A stretch of DNA of 64,000 bases, taken from the NCBI GenBank assembly GCA_051252095.1, contig JBPOFK010000002.1, positions 111,907-175,906 of the forward strand, in the 5' to 3' direction. The translations under genes and the position numbers were made by a program. This DNA is from GCA-2401735 sp051252095 (lineage in GTDB: Bacteria; Pseudomonadota; Gammaproteobacteria; Burkholderiales; Methylophilaceae). Positions 17,124-25,121 of this stretch are shown here, piece after piece (position 1 is the first letter of the stretch; every line of letters begins with the position of its first letter). The notes beneath the pieces are model-generated. The model saw only the letters and a list, made by a program, of their open reading frames with translations, had not been told where the DNA came from and ran no database searches.

Positions 17124-18115
17124 GTAAAATTGCAGTTTTAGGGGCTGGCGCATGGGGCACAGCTCTGGCTATCCATATTAGTGGTCAGCAGCATGCGGTA
17201 ACGCTGTGGGGTCGTAATGCTGGGCATGTCTCTGGGATGCGAAAGGCGCGTGCAAACCCGCTCTATCTGGGCGACTTTAAGTTCAACGATACGCTGACTG
17301 TAGAAGATAATTTGGAAAAAGCGATTGATGGTGCCGATTTGATATTGTCGGTCGTCCCAACAGCAGGTTTTCGTGTCCTTATCAAAGAAATTAAGAAGCT
17401 TGGCTCAACGCAACCAATTATCTGGGCACATAAAGGTTTGGAGCCTATCTCTGCATTATTACCACATGAAGTGGCTATTGAAGAATTAAGCATGAGCCGA
17501 AAGTGGGGTGTGTTGTCTGGACCCAGCTTTGCAGCTGAACTCGTGCGTGGTTTGCCAACAGCTGTGACTTTGGCAGCAAATGATACCGCTTTTGCGGTAG
17601 AAGCTGCTCATTTACTCCATGGTGGCAGTTTGCGTGTTTACAATAGCACTGATGTTATCGGTGTTTCTGTTGGTGGTGCTATCAAGAATGTGATGGCAAT
17701 CGCCGCTGGTATTTCTGATGGTATGGGTTTTGGTAATAATGCGCGTGCAGCCATGATTACACGAGGCCTTGCTGAAATCACGCGTTTTGGGGTTGCTTTG
17801 GGAGCAAAAGCAGAAACTTTCATGGGTTTGGCTGGTGCTGGGGACTTAATTCTTACCTGTACAGGACAATACTCTCGAAACAGAGAGGTGGGATTGCAGT
17901 TGGCTACAGGCAAAGATTTGCAAGAAGTATTAAATGGTTTAGGCCATGTGGCGGAAGGTGTTAATACAGCACGTGAAGTCATGCGTCGCGCAGAAAAAAT
18001 TGGTGTTGATATGCCCATCACCTATGAGGTTAATGAAGCTTTGTCAGCAGGAAAGTCTGCAAAGCAGGCGGTAATTGATTTACTTGGACGTGAGCAAAGA
18101 CCTGAAGGTGTTTAA
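17120..18115 (+). CDS. gpsA: Glycerol-3-phosphate dehydrogenase [NAD(P)+]
   Basis: 331 residues from the TTG at 17120, chosen because it gives the canonical start SKIAVLGAGAWGTALAI, has GGGGG upstream and overlaps the previous stop as TTGA. Signatures are the Rossmann motif GAGAWG, VLSGPSFAAELVRGLPTA, the catalytic GGAIKNVMAIAAGI, and NARAAMITRGLAE with GLAGAGDLILTCT. It makes sn-glycerol-3-phosphate from dihydroxyacetone phosphate for phospholipid synthesis. It ends the secB operon and converges with an unknown gene 22 bases away. Confidence 0.97.
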   Translation: MSKIAVLGAGAWGTALAIHISGQQHAVTLWGRNAGHVSGMRKARANPLYLGDFKFNDTLTVEDNLEKAIDGADLILSVVPTAGFRVLIKEIKKLGSTQPIIWAHKGLEPISALLPHEVAIEELSMSRKWGVLSGPSFAAELVRGLPTAVTLAANDTAFAVEAAHLLHGGSLRVYNSTDVIGVSVGGAIKNVMAIAAGISDGMGFGNNARAAMITRGLAEITRFGVALGAKAETFMGLAGAGDLILTCTGQYSRNREVGLQLATGKDLQEVLNGLGHVAEGVNTAREVMRRAEKIGVDMPITYEVNEALSAGKSAKQAVIDLLGREQRPEGV

Positions 18116-18137
18116 TAAGCTTTTGGACGTCTTTGGT

Positions 18138-18554
18138 TTAATTTTGCACTAGATTTAATTTTCTTCTGTCGTGCTGGTCGCGTCTATTCTTGCTATACGA
18201 AGTAAAATATTCAGCACCTGATATGTCGCGTCTGCGAGCATTCATGCGACGGTCAGCATAACGCAGGTATCCACAGTGGCATGCGCTTGCATCGCAAGTG
18301 TTTAAGGGTAGCGGCCCAGCATCTTCAACTAAGATTGGATTGTTAGCTAAGGCCTTAGCAGATTGGCATGCGGTATCATCCGTGTGAATCATAACGCATT
18401 TAAAGCTCTGATTCTTTTCGGTTTGTTTTGTGATGCGTAATTTGTTGACGCTGGGTTTTTTCTTTTTCCTTAACGCGTCAATGTACATATTTTTTTTGTA
18501 CCAATAATAGGCGTATGTCACAGCAACTATTGTAATTGTTAGTAAAATTGTCAT
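18138..18554 (-). CDS. Conserved membrane-anchored Cys-rich protein of unknown function
   Basis: 138 residues using the ATG at 18554, directly before a hydrophobic helix (TILLTITIVAVTYAYYWY); an upstream TTG at 18620 would add 22 residues and is less likely. A basic linker leads to a compact Cys-containing domain: FKCVMIH, ACQSAKAL, GPLPLNTCDASACHCGY, then DRRMNARRR and RRDQHDRRK. The C-x-C-x5-C-x-C-like cluster with following DRR is a pattern I recall from conserved hypothetical proteins in other proteobacteria; no function is known to me. A metal site is plausible. It lies 72 bases downstream of trmL on the same strand. Confidence 0.7.
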   Translation of the reverse strand: MTILLTITIVAVTYAYYWYKKNMYIDALRKKKKPSVNKLRITKQTEKNQSFKCVMIHTDDTACQSAKALANNPILVEDAGPLPLNTCDASACHCGYLRYADRRMNARRRDISGAEYFTSYSKNRRDQHDRRKLNLVQN

Positions 18555-18626
18555 ATCATTTTCAAGTGTATACAGATGTATAAAACGCGAGATTTTATAT
18601 CTCAACCCTAAATAAATCAAATCTTA

Positions 18627-19091
18627 TTAAATACCACCTACAAAATCAATCTGCCGCCAAGCTTCATATAATAATACTGCTGCTGAGTTTGATAAGTTGA
18701 GACTTCTACTATCAGGCAACATAGGTAAGCGAACTCTTTGCTCAGGTGGGAAGCTGTTGCGTACTTCATCAGGTAAGCCTCTTGTTTCTGGTCCAAAAAC
18801 AAAGACATCTTCTGCTTTAAATACAATATTGCTATGACGAGTACTACCTTTTGTTGTGATAGCAAACATCCGCTTATTATGTAGTGCAGCTTTGCACGCT
18901 TCCCAGTTTATATGCACTTGGAGTGATGAAAATTCATGGTAATCAAGCCCAGCGCGCTTAAGTTGTTTGTCCTCTAGCTTGAAGCCTAGTGGTTCCACTA
19001 AGTGTAATTGTGCTCCAGTATTCGCGCATAAGCGAATAATGTTGCCTGTATTGGGCGGTATTTCAGGTTCAAATAAGACAATATGGAACAT
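18627..19091 (-). CDS. trmL: tRNA (cytidine(34)-2'-O)-methyltransferase TrmL
   Basis: 154 residues. This is a minimal SPOUT methyltransferase: MFHIVLFEPEIPPNTGNIIRLCAN at the start (conserved Asn), HLVEPLGF, VFGPETRGLP and RLPMLPDSRSLNLSNSAAVLLYEA with the trefoil-knot SAM site. It methylates the wobble nucleotide of tRNA-Leu species. It is next to gpsA and secB in many proteobacteria, but here it is on the opposite strand with the unknown Cys-rich gene in between. Confidence 0.95.
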   Translation of the reverse strand: MFHIVLFEPEIPPNTGNIIRLCANTGAQLHLVEPLGFKLEDKQLKRAGLDYHEFSSLQVHINWEACKAALHNKRMFAITTKGSTRHSNIVFKAEDVFVFGPETRGLPDEVRNSFPPEQRVRLPMLPDSRSLNLSNSAAVLLYEAWRQIDFVGGI

Positions 19092-19142
19092 AGGCGTATT
19101 GTAGCTTATCAGTTGAATAGCAAAACTATTTATATTGCTTGT

Positions 19143-19871
19143 TTATGTGGCTCTAGCAAATGCATAACAATGAACGGATTTAGCGCCTGCTTTTTTGAGC
19201 ATTAAAGACAATTCATTTGCGGTGCTGCCAGTTGTGATGACGTCATCAATAATAGCAATACGTTTTCCTTTGATATGCTTAGCAGCTAATGCTTGATTGA
19301 CAGAAAAAGCACCTCGCATATTTTTTAATCGTGCTTTTAAGGGTAAGCTTGCTTGTGGCGGTGTATTCTTAATGCGCATACAGCTGCCATAATCAATAGG
19401 TATGCCGATGCGGCTAGCAATGATTTTGGCGACTTCAACTGATTGATTAAATCCACGCTCTTTTAAACGCTTAGGATGCAGAGGCATCGGTATGATGACG
19501 TCGATTTCATGGTTCAGCGTATGGTCTATGAATAACTGAGCGAGTGTATTGCTTAAATACAATGCATGATTGTATTTATACTGTTGCAATATCACGTTGA
19601 AAGGAAAGGTGTAAGCGAAGAGTGCAGTGGTACGGTCATAGGAAGGCATTTCTTTTAAACATTTTCCACAAACTTCTCCTAGTGTTTTAAGTCCGCATTG
19701 TGGACAGCTCGGGTGAGGTGCGCGCGGTAAGGCATCAATGCATGCCTTACATAAAGTTAGGTGGTTGTTAGTTAATGAAGCGCATAGTAAGCAATGTTGT
19801 TTAAAAACATGGTGCATTACAATATCGAAATTAAACCATTGATTATTTTCTAACCAGTTGTTCATTCTCAT
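19143..19871 (-). CDS. comF: ComF family phosphoribosyltransferase-like protein
   Basis: 242 residues. An N-terminal zinc-ribbon (CLLCASL, LCKAC, CPQCG, CGKC) is followed by a PRTase domain with MPLHPKRLKERGFNQS and the PRPP-binding motif IAIIDDVITTGSTA. Members are needed for natural transformation, in which they act after DNA entry. A second start lies two codons in. It is divergent from the biotin operon, with only 67 bases between. Competence would fit the type IV pilus genes elsewhere in the window, although no comEA or comEC is present here. Confidence 0.92.
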   Translation of the reverse strand: MRMNNWLENNQWFNFDIVMHHVFKQHCLLCASLTNNHLTLCKACIDALPRAPHPSCPQCGLKTLGEVCGKCLKEMPSYDRTTALFAYTFPFNVILQQYKYNHALYLSNTLAQLFIDHTLNHEIDVIIPMPLHPKRLKERGFNQSVEVAKIIASRIGIPIDYGSCMRIKNTPPQASLPLKARLKNMRGAFSVNQALAAKHIKGKRIAIIDDVITTGSTANELSLMLKKAGAKSVHCYAFARAT

Positions 19872-19897
19872 TTTTCTTTTTCTTTACAGCAGTTAAT

Positions 19898-19930
19898 TTA
19901 TTGATTAATATACTAAAAAATTATCAATAA
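19898..19930. promoter_or_regulatory. Inverted repeat in the comF-bioB divergent region
   Basis: TTATTGAT at 19898-19905 is repeated inverted as ATCAATAA at 19923-19930 with 17 bases between; the second arm ends 8 bases before the bioB ATG. The geometry suits an operator, but the arms are AT-rich and do not resemble the BirA or BioR sites I know. Low confidence. Confidence 0.3.
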
Positions 19931-19938
19931 GGCTTATT

Positions 19939-20961
19939 ATGCTTGACAATTCTAAAAGTAAATCACAAGAAAACATTATAAACGCTGATGCATTAAACCC
20001 AAAAAAAGTAACACGTGAGCGTAAGACGGTTCAACGTTGGACAGTTGAAGCCATAGAGGCTTTATATGAGCTGCCATTCAATGATTTGTTGTTTCGTGCT
20101 CAGGCGGTGCATCGTGAGCACTTTGATCCAAATGCGGTGCAAGTCAGTACATTATTGTCTGTGAAAACAGGCGGCTGTAGTGAAGATTGTGGTTATTGCC
20201 CGCAAGCAGCACGTTATAACACGGATGTTGAAAATGAACCGATGATGCCCATAGATGAAGTGCTGAAAGCAGCAAAGGCAGCAAAAGATAATGGTGCCAG
20301 TCGTTTTTGCATGGGCGCAGCTTGGCGTAGCCCAAAACAACGTGACTTAGAACCAGTGCTGAAAATGATTGCTGAAGTGAAAGCCATGGGCTTAGAAACT
20401 TGTGCGACTTTAGGCATGCTCAAAGAGGGTATGGCAGACCAGCTAAAAGATGCCGGTTTGGATTATTACAACCATAATCTTGATACGGCCCCAGAGTATT
20501 ACGGCGATGTCATTAGCACAAGAACTTATGAAGATCGTCTGGACACTTTAGATAGTGTACGAGCAGCAGATATTAATGTCTGTAGTGGCGGGATTATCGG
20601 GATGGGTGAAACACGTAAACAACGTGCTGGCTTGCTTGCGCAATTCGCCAATATGGAGCGTCCACCCGAAAGTGTCCCAATCAACTTACTCACACAAGTT
20701 GAAGGCACACCGATGCATGGGATGGAAGCGTTGGATCATTTTGAGTTTGTTCGTACTATTGCAGCAGCAAGGATCACCATGCCAAATAGCTTCGTGCGTT
20801 TATCAGCAGGCCGCCAAAGTATGCATGAAGGCATACAGGCACTTTGTTTTATGGCAGGCGCCAATAGCATCTTTTATGGTGAGAAGCTGTTAACGACAGG
20901 TAACCCCGAAGCGGAAACTGATCAAAAGTTGTTTGCAAAATTAGGTATTCACCCAATTTAG
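19939..20961 (+). CDS. bioB: Biotin synthase
   Basis: 340 residues. It is a radical SAM enzyme with the cluster motif CSEDCGYCPQ, which ligates the 4Fe-4S cluster. YYNHNLDTAPEYY, CSGGIIGMGE and the [2Fe-2S] region with LSAGRQSMHEG follow. It inserts sulfur into dethiobiotin, the last step of biotin synthesis. An N-terminal extension of about 30 polar residues precedes the core. The ribosome site is AAGG in AATAAGGCTT. It leads the bioBFHCD operon, with bioF starting 1 base after its stop. Confidence 0.97.
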   Translation: MLDNSKSKSQENIINADALNPKKVTRERKTVQRWTVEAIEALYELPFNDLLFRAQAVHREHFDPNAVQVSTLLSVKTGGCSEDCGYCPQAARYNTDVENEPMMPIDEVLKAAKAAKDNGASRFCMGAAWRSPKQRDLEPVLKMIAEVKAMGLETCATLGMLKEGMADQLKDAGLDYYNHNLDTAPEYYGDVISTRTYEDRLDTLDSVRAADINVCSGGIIGMGETRKQRAGLLAQFANMERPPESVPINLLTQVEGTPMHGMEALDHFEFVRTIAAARITMPNSFVRLSAGRQSMHEGIQALCFMAGANSIFYGEKLLTTGNPEAETDQKLFAKLGIHPI

Positions 20962-20962
20962 T

Positions 20963-22123
20963 ATGCTAGCTGATTTACAAACTGCACTGGATAGACGCAA
21001 GGCGGAGGGTTTATTACGTCAGCGTCGTTTGCTAGACTCACCGCAAGCAGAAACCATTCAAACCAATAACCAGAGGTATTTGTCATTTTGTAGTAATGAC
21101 TATTTAGGGCTAGCAAATCATCCTGATTTAATTAAGACCATGCAATCGGCAGCAGGTGACGCAGGTGTGGGGAGTGGTGCATCCAATTTGATTACAGGGC
21201 ATCATCGCTATCACGACATTTTAGAAAAGCAATTAGCTGCTTTTGTAAAAATGCCTGCTGCATTATTGTTTTCAACTGGCTATATGGCAAATATAGGCGT
21301 GTTAGGCGCTTTAGCTGGTCGTGGTGATGCGATATTTGCTGATAAGCTCAATCATGCTTGTTTAAATGATGGTAGTTATTATTCATTAGCTGAGTTTCAT
21401 CGGTTTGCACATAATGATGTGAACATCTTAGAAAAGTTACTGAAACAGAGCAGTGCAAAACGAAAAATTATTGCGGTTGATGCAGTGTTTAGTATGGATG
21501 GTGATATCGCTCCATTAGTAGCATATTTAGCGTTGTGTGAGCAATATGATGCTTATTTATATATTGATGATGCGCACGGCTTTGGTGTGCTTGGCGAGCA
21601 TGGACAAGGCACATTACAGCACTTAAGGTTGCATTCGCCAAGAATTACGATGATGGCTACTTTAGGAAAAGCCGCTGGTGTCGCAGGCGCTTTCGTCGCT
21701 GGTGAGCAAGTGGTGATTGATTATTTGATTCAAACGGCAAAAAGCTATGTTTATAGCACACCGGCACCTCCAGCACTGTCTGCAACATTATCGCAATCAG
21801 TAAAACTAATTGAGCAAGGTGATGCACTTAGGACGCAACTGCAGCACCTCATTGGAACGTTAAAGCAGCATCTTAACCAAAATCGATGGACGCTTATGCC
21901 ATCAGAAACCGCTGTACAGCCATTATTAGTAGGTACTAATCATGAAGTGCTAAAGTTGAGCGAATACTTACAGGAGAAAGGTGTGCTAGTGCCAGCAATT
22001 CGTCCACCGACAGTTCCAAAAAACACAGCGAGGTTACGTATTTCTCTGTCAGCCGCACATACAGAGGCGGATGTGATTCAATTAGCGCAAGCCATTAATG
22101 AAGCAGAAAGTGAACTAGCATGA
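20963..22123 (+). CDS. bioF: 8-amino-7-oxononanoate synthase
   Basis: 386 residues. It is a PLP-dependent alpha-oxoamine synthase with CSNDYLGLANHP, GSGASNLITGHHRYHDILE, the Asp/His cofactor contacts in YIDDAHGFGVLGEHG, and MATLGKAAGVAGAFV with the Schiff-base Lys. It condenses pimeloyl-ACP with alanine. It is the second gene of the biotin operon; its stop overlaps the bioH start by 4 bases, so translation is probably coupled. Confidence 0.96.
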   Translation: MLADLQTALDRRKAEGLLRQRRLLDSPQAETIQTNNQRYLSFCSNDYLGLANHPDLIKTMQSAAGDAGVGSGASNLITGHHRYHDILEKQLAAFVKMPAALLFSTGYMANIGVLGALAGRGDAIFADKLNHACLNDGSYYSLAEFHRFAHNDVNILEKLLKQSSAKRKIIAVDAVFSMDGDIAPLVAYLALCEQYDAYLYIDDAHGFGVLGEHGQGTLQHLRLHSPRITMMATLGKAAGVAGAFVAGEQVVIDYLIQTAKSYVYSTPAPPALSATLSQSVKLIEQGDALRTQLQHLIGTLKQHLNQNRWTLMPSETAVQPLLVGTNHEVLKLSEYLQEKGVLVPAIRPPTVPKNTARLRISLSAAHTEADVIQLAQAINEAESELA

Positions 22124-22890
22124 CTTGTCACGTGAAAATTGTAGGCCAAGGTAAGCCATTGGTGCTCATTCATGGTTGGGGAATGCATGGTGGTGTATGG
22201 CAGCCCTTGGTTAAGCAATTATCTAAGCAGTATATGCTTTATATTGTCGACTTGCCTGGCATGGGACATAGCCGGCCGGTAGAGCCGTATCATTTATATA
22301 ACTTAGCTGATGAGATTGCAGAAGTCATTCCTGGTGTTTCTGATGTGTTGGGTTGGTCTATGGGAGGGCTTGTGGCACAGCATATTGCAACTACACAACC
22401 TGATCGGATTAGACGTTTAATTTTGGTGGGCACCACCCCTTGCTTTGTCGAAAAGCCAGACTGGCCAGCAGGCATTCGCGCAGATTATTTTAGTGATTTC
22501 TCTCATAGCATGGATGTGGATTATAAAAAAACCATGATTAAGTTTTTAACCCTGCAATGTATGAAAGCAAAAGGCGCGCGCGATACGATTAAGCAATTGC
22601 GTAATAGCTTTGATGCAAAACCAGCACCTTCACAAAAAACATTGAAAAATGCTTTACATATCTTGTTAGAAGCAGATCTACGAGAAGAAAGTGCCAAAAT
22701 TCGTAAGCCAACCTTGCTCATTCATGGCGACCGTGACACCTTGGCGCCTGTACAAGCTGCGCACTGGATGATGCAACATTTACCCAAAGGTTTTTTACGC
22801 GTGATTTCTGGTGCTGCTCATGCACCATTTTTATCACATAGTGAGCAGTTTATCGAAGCGCTTGAGCAGTTTTTAGAGCCTAACACTTAA
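22120..22890 (+). CDS. bioH: Pimeloyl-ACP methyl ester carboxylesterase BioH
   Basis: 256 residues. It is an alpha/beta hydrolase with the oxyanion loop LIHGWGMHGGVW, nucleophile GWSMGGLVA, acid LLIHGDRDTLAP and catalytic His in SGAAHAPFLSH. It cleaves pimeloyl-ACP methyl ester to end the BioC-started cycle. It overlaps bioF by 4 bases and bioC by 1 base (TAATG). Having bioH within the operon, next to bioC, supports the assignment over a generic hydrolase. Confidence 0.95.
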   Translation: MTCHVKIVGQGKPLVLIHGWGMHGGVWQPLVKQLSKQYMLYIVDLPGMGHSRPVEPYHLYNLADEIAEVIPGVSDVLGWSMGGLVAQHIATTQPDRIRRLILVGTTPCFVEKPDWPAGIRADYFSDFSHSMDVDYKKTMIKFLTLQCMKAKGARDTIKQLRNSFDAKPAPSQKTLKNALHILLEADLREESAKIRKPTLLIHGDRDTLAPVQAAHWMMQHLPKGFLRVISGAAHAPFLSHSEQFIEALEQFLEPNT

Positions 22891-23756
22891 TGGACGAATA
22901 CACTATCGACAAAGCGCGTGTGCGCGCATCATTTGATCGTGCTGCGGAAACGTACGACGCTGCAGCCGTCCTACAAAAGCTAGTGCGTGATGAAATGTTT
23001 GATCGGCTAGGGCTGATTAAGGTTTCGCCAAGCACTATTTTAGACGCAGGCTGTGGCACTGGGCATGGTAGCTTTCAATTACAAAAACGCTTCCGGTCTG
23101 CACAAGTATACTCATTAGATTTAGCTTTTGGTATGCTACAAAAGACCTATGCCCAGCAATCATGGTTGCGTAAAACACTTGGCCGAAAACGGCTAGTCTG
23201 TGCAGATATAGAAAACCTACCTGTTGCTGATAACAGTATGGATATCGTGTGGTCAAATTTGGCATTGCAATGGTGTAATGACTTAGACCAGAGCTTTACT
23301 GAAATTAGCCGAGTCTTAAAACCAAATCGTCTATTGATTTTTAGTACGTTTGGCCCAGATACACTCAAAGAACTTCGTGCTGCAAGTAATAATGGCAAAA
23401 CGCATATTAGCCGATTTATTGATATGCATGATATTGGCGATGCCTTAACTCGTAATGGCTTTAGCGCGCCAGTACTGGATGTTGAGCGATATACCTTGAC
23501 TTACGATGATGTGAAAAGCGTCATGACAGATTTGAAATCCATTGGCGCTAATAATGCCACCCAAGGGCGTGGGCGTGGCTTAACAGGGAAAAGTTTTTTC
23601 AAAAATTTAGCAGAGCAATACGAGCAATTTCGTGTTGATGGCAAACTGCCTGCCACCTTTGAAGTGATCTACGGGCATGCCTGGACGCCAGAAGCCAAAC
23701 AAGATAACGGGCTAGGTGAAGGCATTTCACCCATTAGTTTTAGGCCAAGAAGGTAA
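22890..23756 (+). CDS. bioC: Malonyl-ACP O-methyltransferase BioC
   Basis: 288 residues. It is a class I SAM methyltransferase with RASFDRAAETYDAAAVLQ at the start, ILDAGCGTGHGSF (motif I), DIENLPVADNSMDIVWSNLALQWC (acidic and post-II) and LIFSTFGPDTLKELR. The N-terminal F-x-RAA-x-YD pattern is typical of BioC. It methylates malonyl-ACP to prime pimelate synthesis. It is in the bio operon between bioH and bioD. Confidence 0.96.
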   Translation: MDEYTIDKARVRASFDRAAETYDAAAVLQKLVRDEMFDRLGLIKVSPSTILDAGCGTGHGSFQLQKRFRSAQVYSLDLAFGMLQKTYAQQSWLRKTLGRKRLVCADIENLPVADNSMDIVWSNLALQWCNDLDQSFTEISRVLKPNRLLIFSTFGPDTLKELRAASNNGKTHISRFIDMHDIGDALTRNGFSAPVLDVERYTLTYDDVKSVMTDLKSIGANNATQGRGRGLTGKSFFKNLAEQYEQFRVDGKLPATFEVIYGHAWTPEAKQDNGLGEGISPISFRPRR

Positions 23757-23760
23757 CGCC

Positions 23761-24387
23761 ATGAGCACTGCATTTTTTGTGACAGGCACTGATACAGAAA
23801 TTGGCAAAACGCATGTGTCTTGCTTGCTGCTTAAGCAATACGCCGCACAGGGATTAAAAGTCATTGGCATGAAACCCATAGCTGCTGGTTGTGAGTTGGT
23901 GGATGGTGCATGGGTGAATGATGATGTGCAAAGGCTTGTCGCCGCTAGCAATGTTGTAGCATCAATGGATTTGATAAACCCTTACCGGTTTAAAGAGGCC
24001 ATCGCCCCACATCTCGCCGCAGAAAAAGCAGGCGTGTCAATTGATATTGGTGTCATCGTCAGCGCATTTAAACAATTGCAAGCAATGGCGGATGTCGTGA
24101 TCGTAGAGGGTGCAGGGGGCTTTCTAGTGCCGCTGAATGCTAATGATGATATGGCAGATTTAGCGATTGCATTAGGTATTCCAACTATTTTGGTTGTTGG
24201 TATGCGGTTAGGGTGTATTAATCATAGCTTGTTAACTGCTGAAGCAATTAAATCACGTGGTTTAATGCTTCATGGCTGGGTGGCAAATCATATTGATCCT
24301 GAGATGGAAGTGCAAAAAGAGAATGTTAAAACGATTGCTCAGCAACTTGGTTTAGCGCCGTTGTTGGTGTCGGAGTGGGTTGGGTAA
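23761..24387 (+). CDS. bioD: Dethiobiotin synthetase
   Basis: 208 residues from the ATG at 23761, which gives the normal start AFFVTGTDTEIGKTHVS with the P-loop; an in-frame ATG 45 bases earlier lies inside bioC. Later motifs are GMKPIAAGCE, the EGAGGFLVPLN switch and VVGMRLGCINHSLLT. It closes the ureido ring of dethiobiotin using ATP and CO2. It is the last gene of the operon and is followed by a non-coding repeat region. Confidence 0.96.
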   Translation: MSTAFFVTGTDTEIGKTHVSCLLLKQYAAQGLKVIGMKPIAAGCELVDGAWVNDDVQRLVAASNVVASMDLINPYRFKEAIAPHLAAEKAGVSIDIGVIVSAFKQLQAMADVVIVEGAGGFLVPLNANDDMADLAIALGIPTILVVGMRLGCINHSLLTAEAIKSRGLMLHGWVANHIDPEMEVQKENVKTIAQQLGLAPLLVSEWVG

Positions 24388-24448
24388 GGTTTAGTTTGAT
24401 TTACCACTAAGATACAGAGGCTCGAAGAAAATCGCCATAGTGATGATT

Positions 24449-24471
24449 CCTTCCCCTTAAAAGAGGGAAGG
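24449..24471. repeat. Small imperfect palindrome after bioD
   Basis: CCTTCCCCTT and AGAGGGAAGG flank a short A-rich loop, followed by GTTAGGATGGGGGTG. I recall similar CCTTCCC...GGTTAGGATGGGGGTG units scattered between genes in other bacterial genomes, which would make it a dispersed repeat; this is not verified here. It may also terminate the bio transcript. Confidence 0.45.
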
Positions 24472-24530
24472 TTAGGATGGGGGTGCTAGGTATAATGTTA
24501 TACGCTAATTTTTTCTCATTTAAGTAGCAG

Positions 24531-25032
24531 TCTTTTTCGCCTCTAGGCGAGTTACTTTCTTTTGCTTGTGCCAAAGAAGTCATCAACTCCAATAGAGATT
24601 GTTAGATACTACACCCGCAAGGGGTGTCCCCAACCTCGCTAGGTGCTAAAGCACCAAGTCGGTTGAGACAGGTCCTCGACGAAACCCCCTTGCTTACTTC
24701 CGTTGCTAAGCTTGGCGCCAAGAGGGTGAAAAAAACCTTGGAGTTTCTCCATTGCATCATTGAATAACAAGAAATTCAATTCACTGTGTTGGTTTTGACC
24801 TTCATCCCTTTTATCAAGCTGAGTAGCGCAGACAAAATAAGATTGAGGCGAGGACTTGTTTGAATCCCGCAGTGGCTTGTGGTTTGTGCAAGTCGCTAGG
24901 TTGAGTTCCGCAGCCGCTTATTTTGTTGAGCAACGCAAGGTACCCGAAGGGCTTGATAGCAGGGTGTGTATTTCTTTGGTTACTTTCTTTGGCACAAGCA
25001 AAAGAAAGTAAGTCGCCTAAAGGCGAAAAGGA
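24531..25032. repeat. ~500-bp non-coding element with ~48-bp inverted terminal repeats
   Basis: The arm at 24531-24578 (from TCTTTTTCGCC through TTGCTTGTGCCAAAGAA) recurs inverted at 24985-25032 with about three mismatches. The interior holds three short hairpins near its left side (24611-24722) and no credible gene. The 734-base gap 24388-25121 consists of this element and the small palindrome at 24449. No transposase or target duplication is obvious. A minus-strand open frame at 24814-25074 (with SFACAKESNQRN) runs into the right arm; I recall that string from hypothetical proteins in unrelated proteobacteria, which suggests a widespread repeat family rather than a real gene. Confidence 0.7.
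24611..24722. other. Three stem-loops in a row inside the inverted-repeat element
   Basis: ACACCC (24611-24616) pairs with GGGTGT (24622-24627); GGTGC (24642-24646) pairs with GCACC (24651-24655) around TAAA; CTTGGCGCCAAG (24711-24722) is a perfect palindrome. The cluster suggests a structured DNA or RNA segment. No known RNA family is recognised. Confidence 0.45.
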
Positions 25033-25121
25033 CTTTTTCCTATAGTTAGAATGACTGACCACTACGAATCCCATTTGAATAGTAGTTTAGGAATGAATTG
25101 GTACAATTTGATATCAAATTA

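Noticed and set aside
24814..25074. Minus-strand open frame of 86 codons containing SFACAKESNQRN
   Set aside because: It runs through the inverted-repeat arm, has no ribosome site and no protein-like composition. It is best read as a translation of a repeat.
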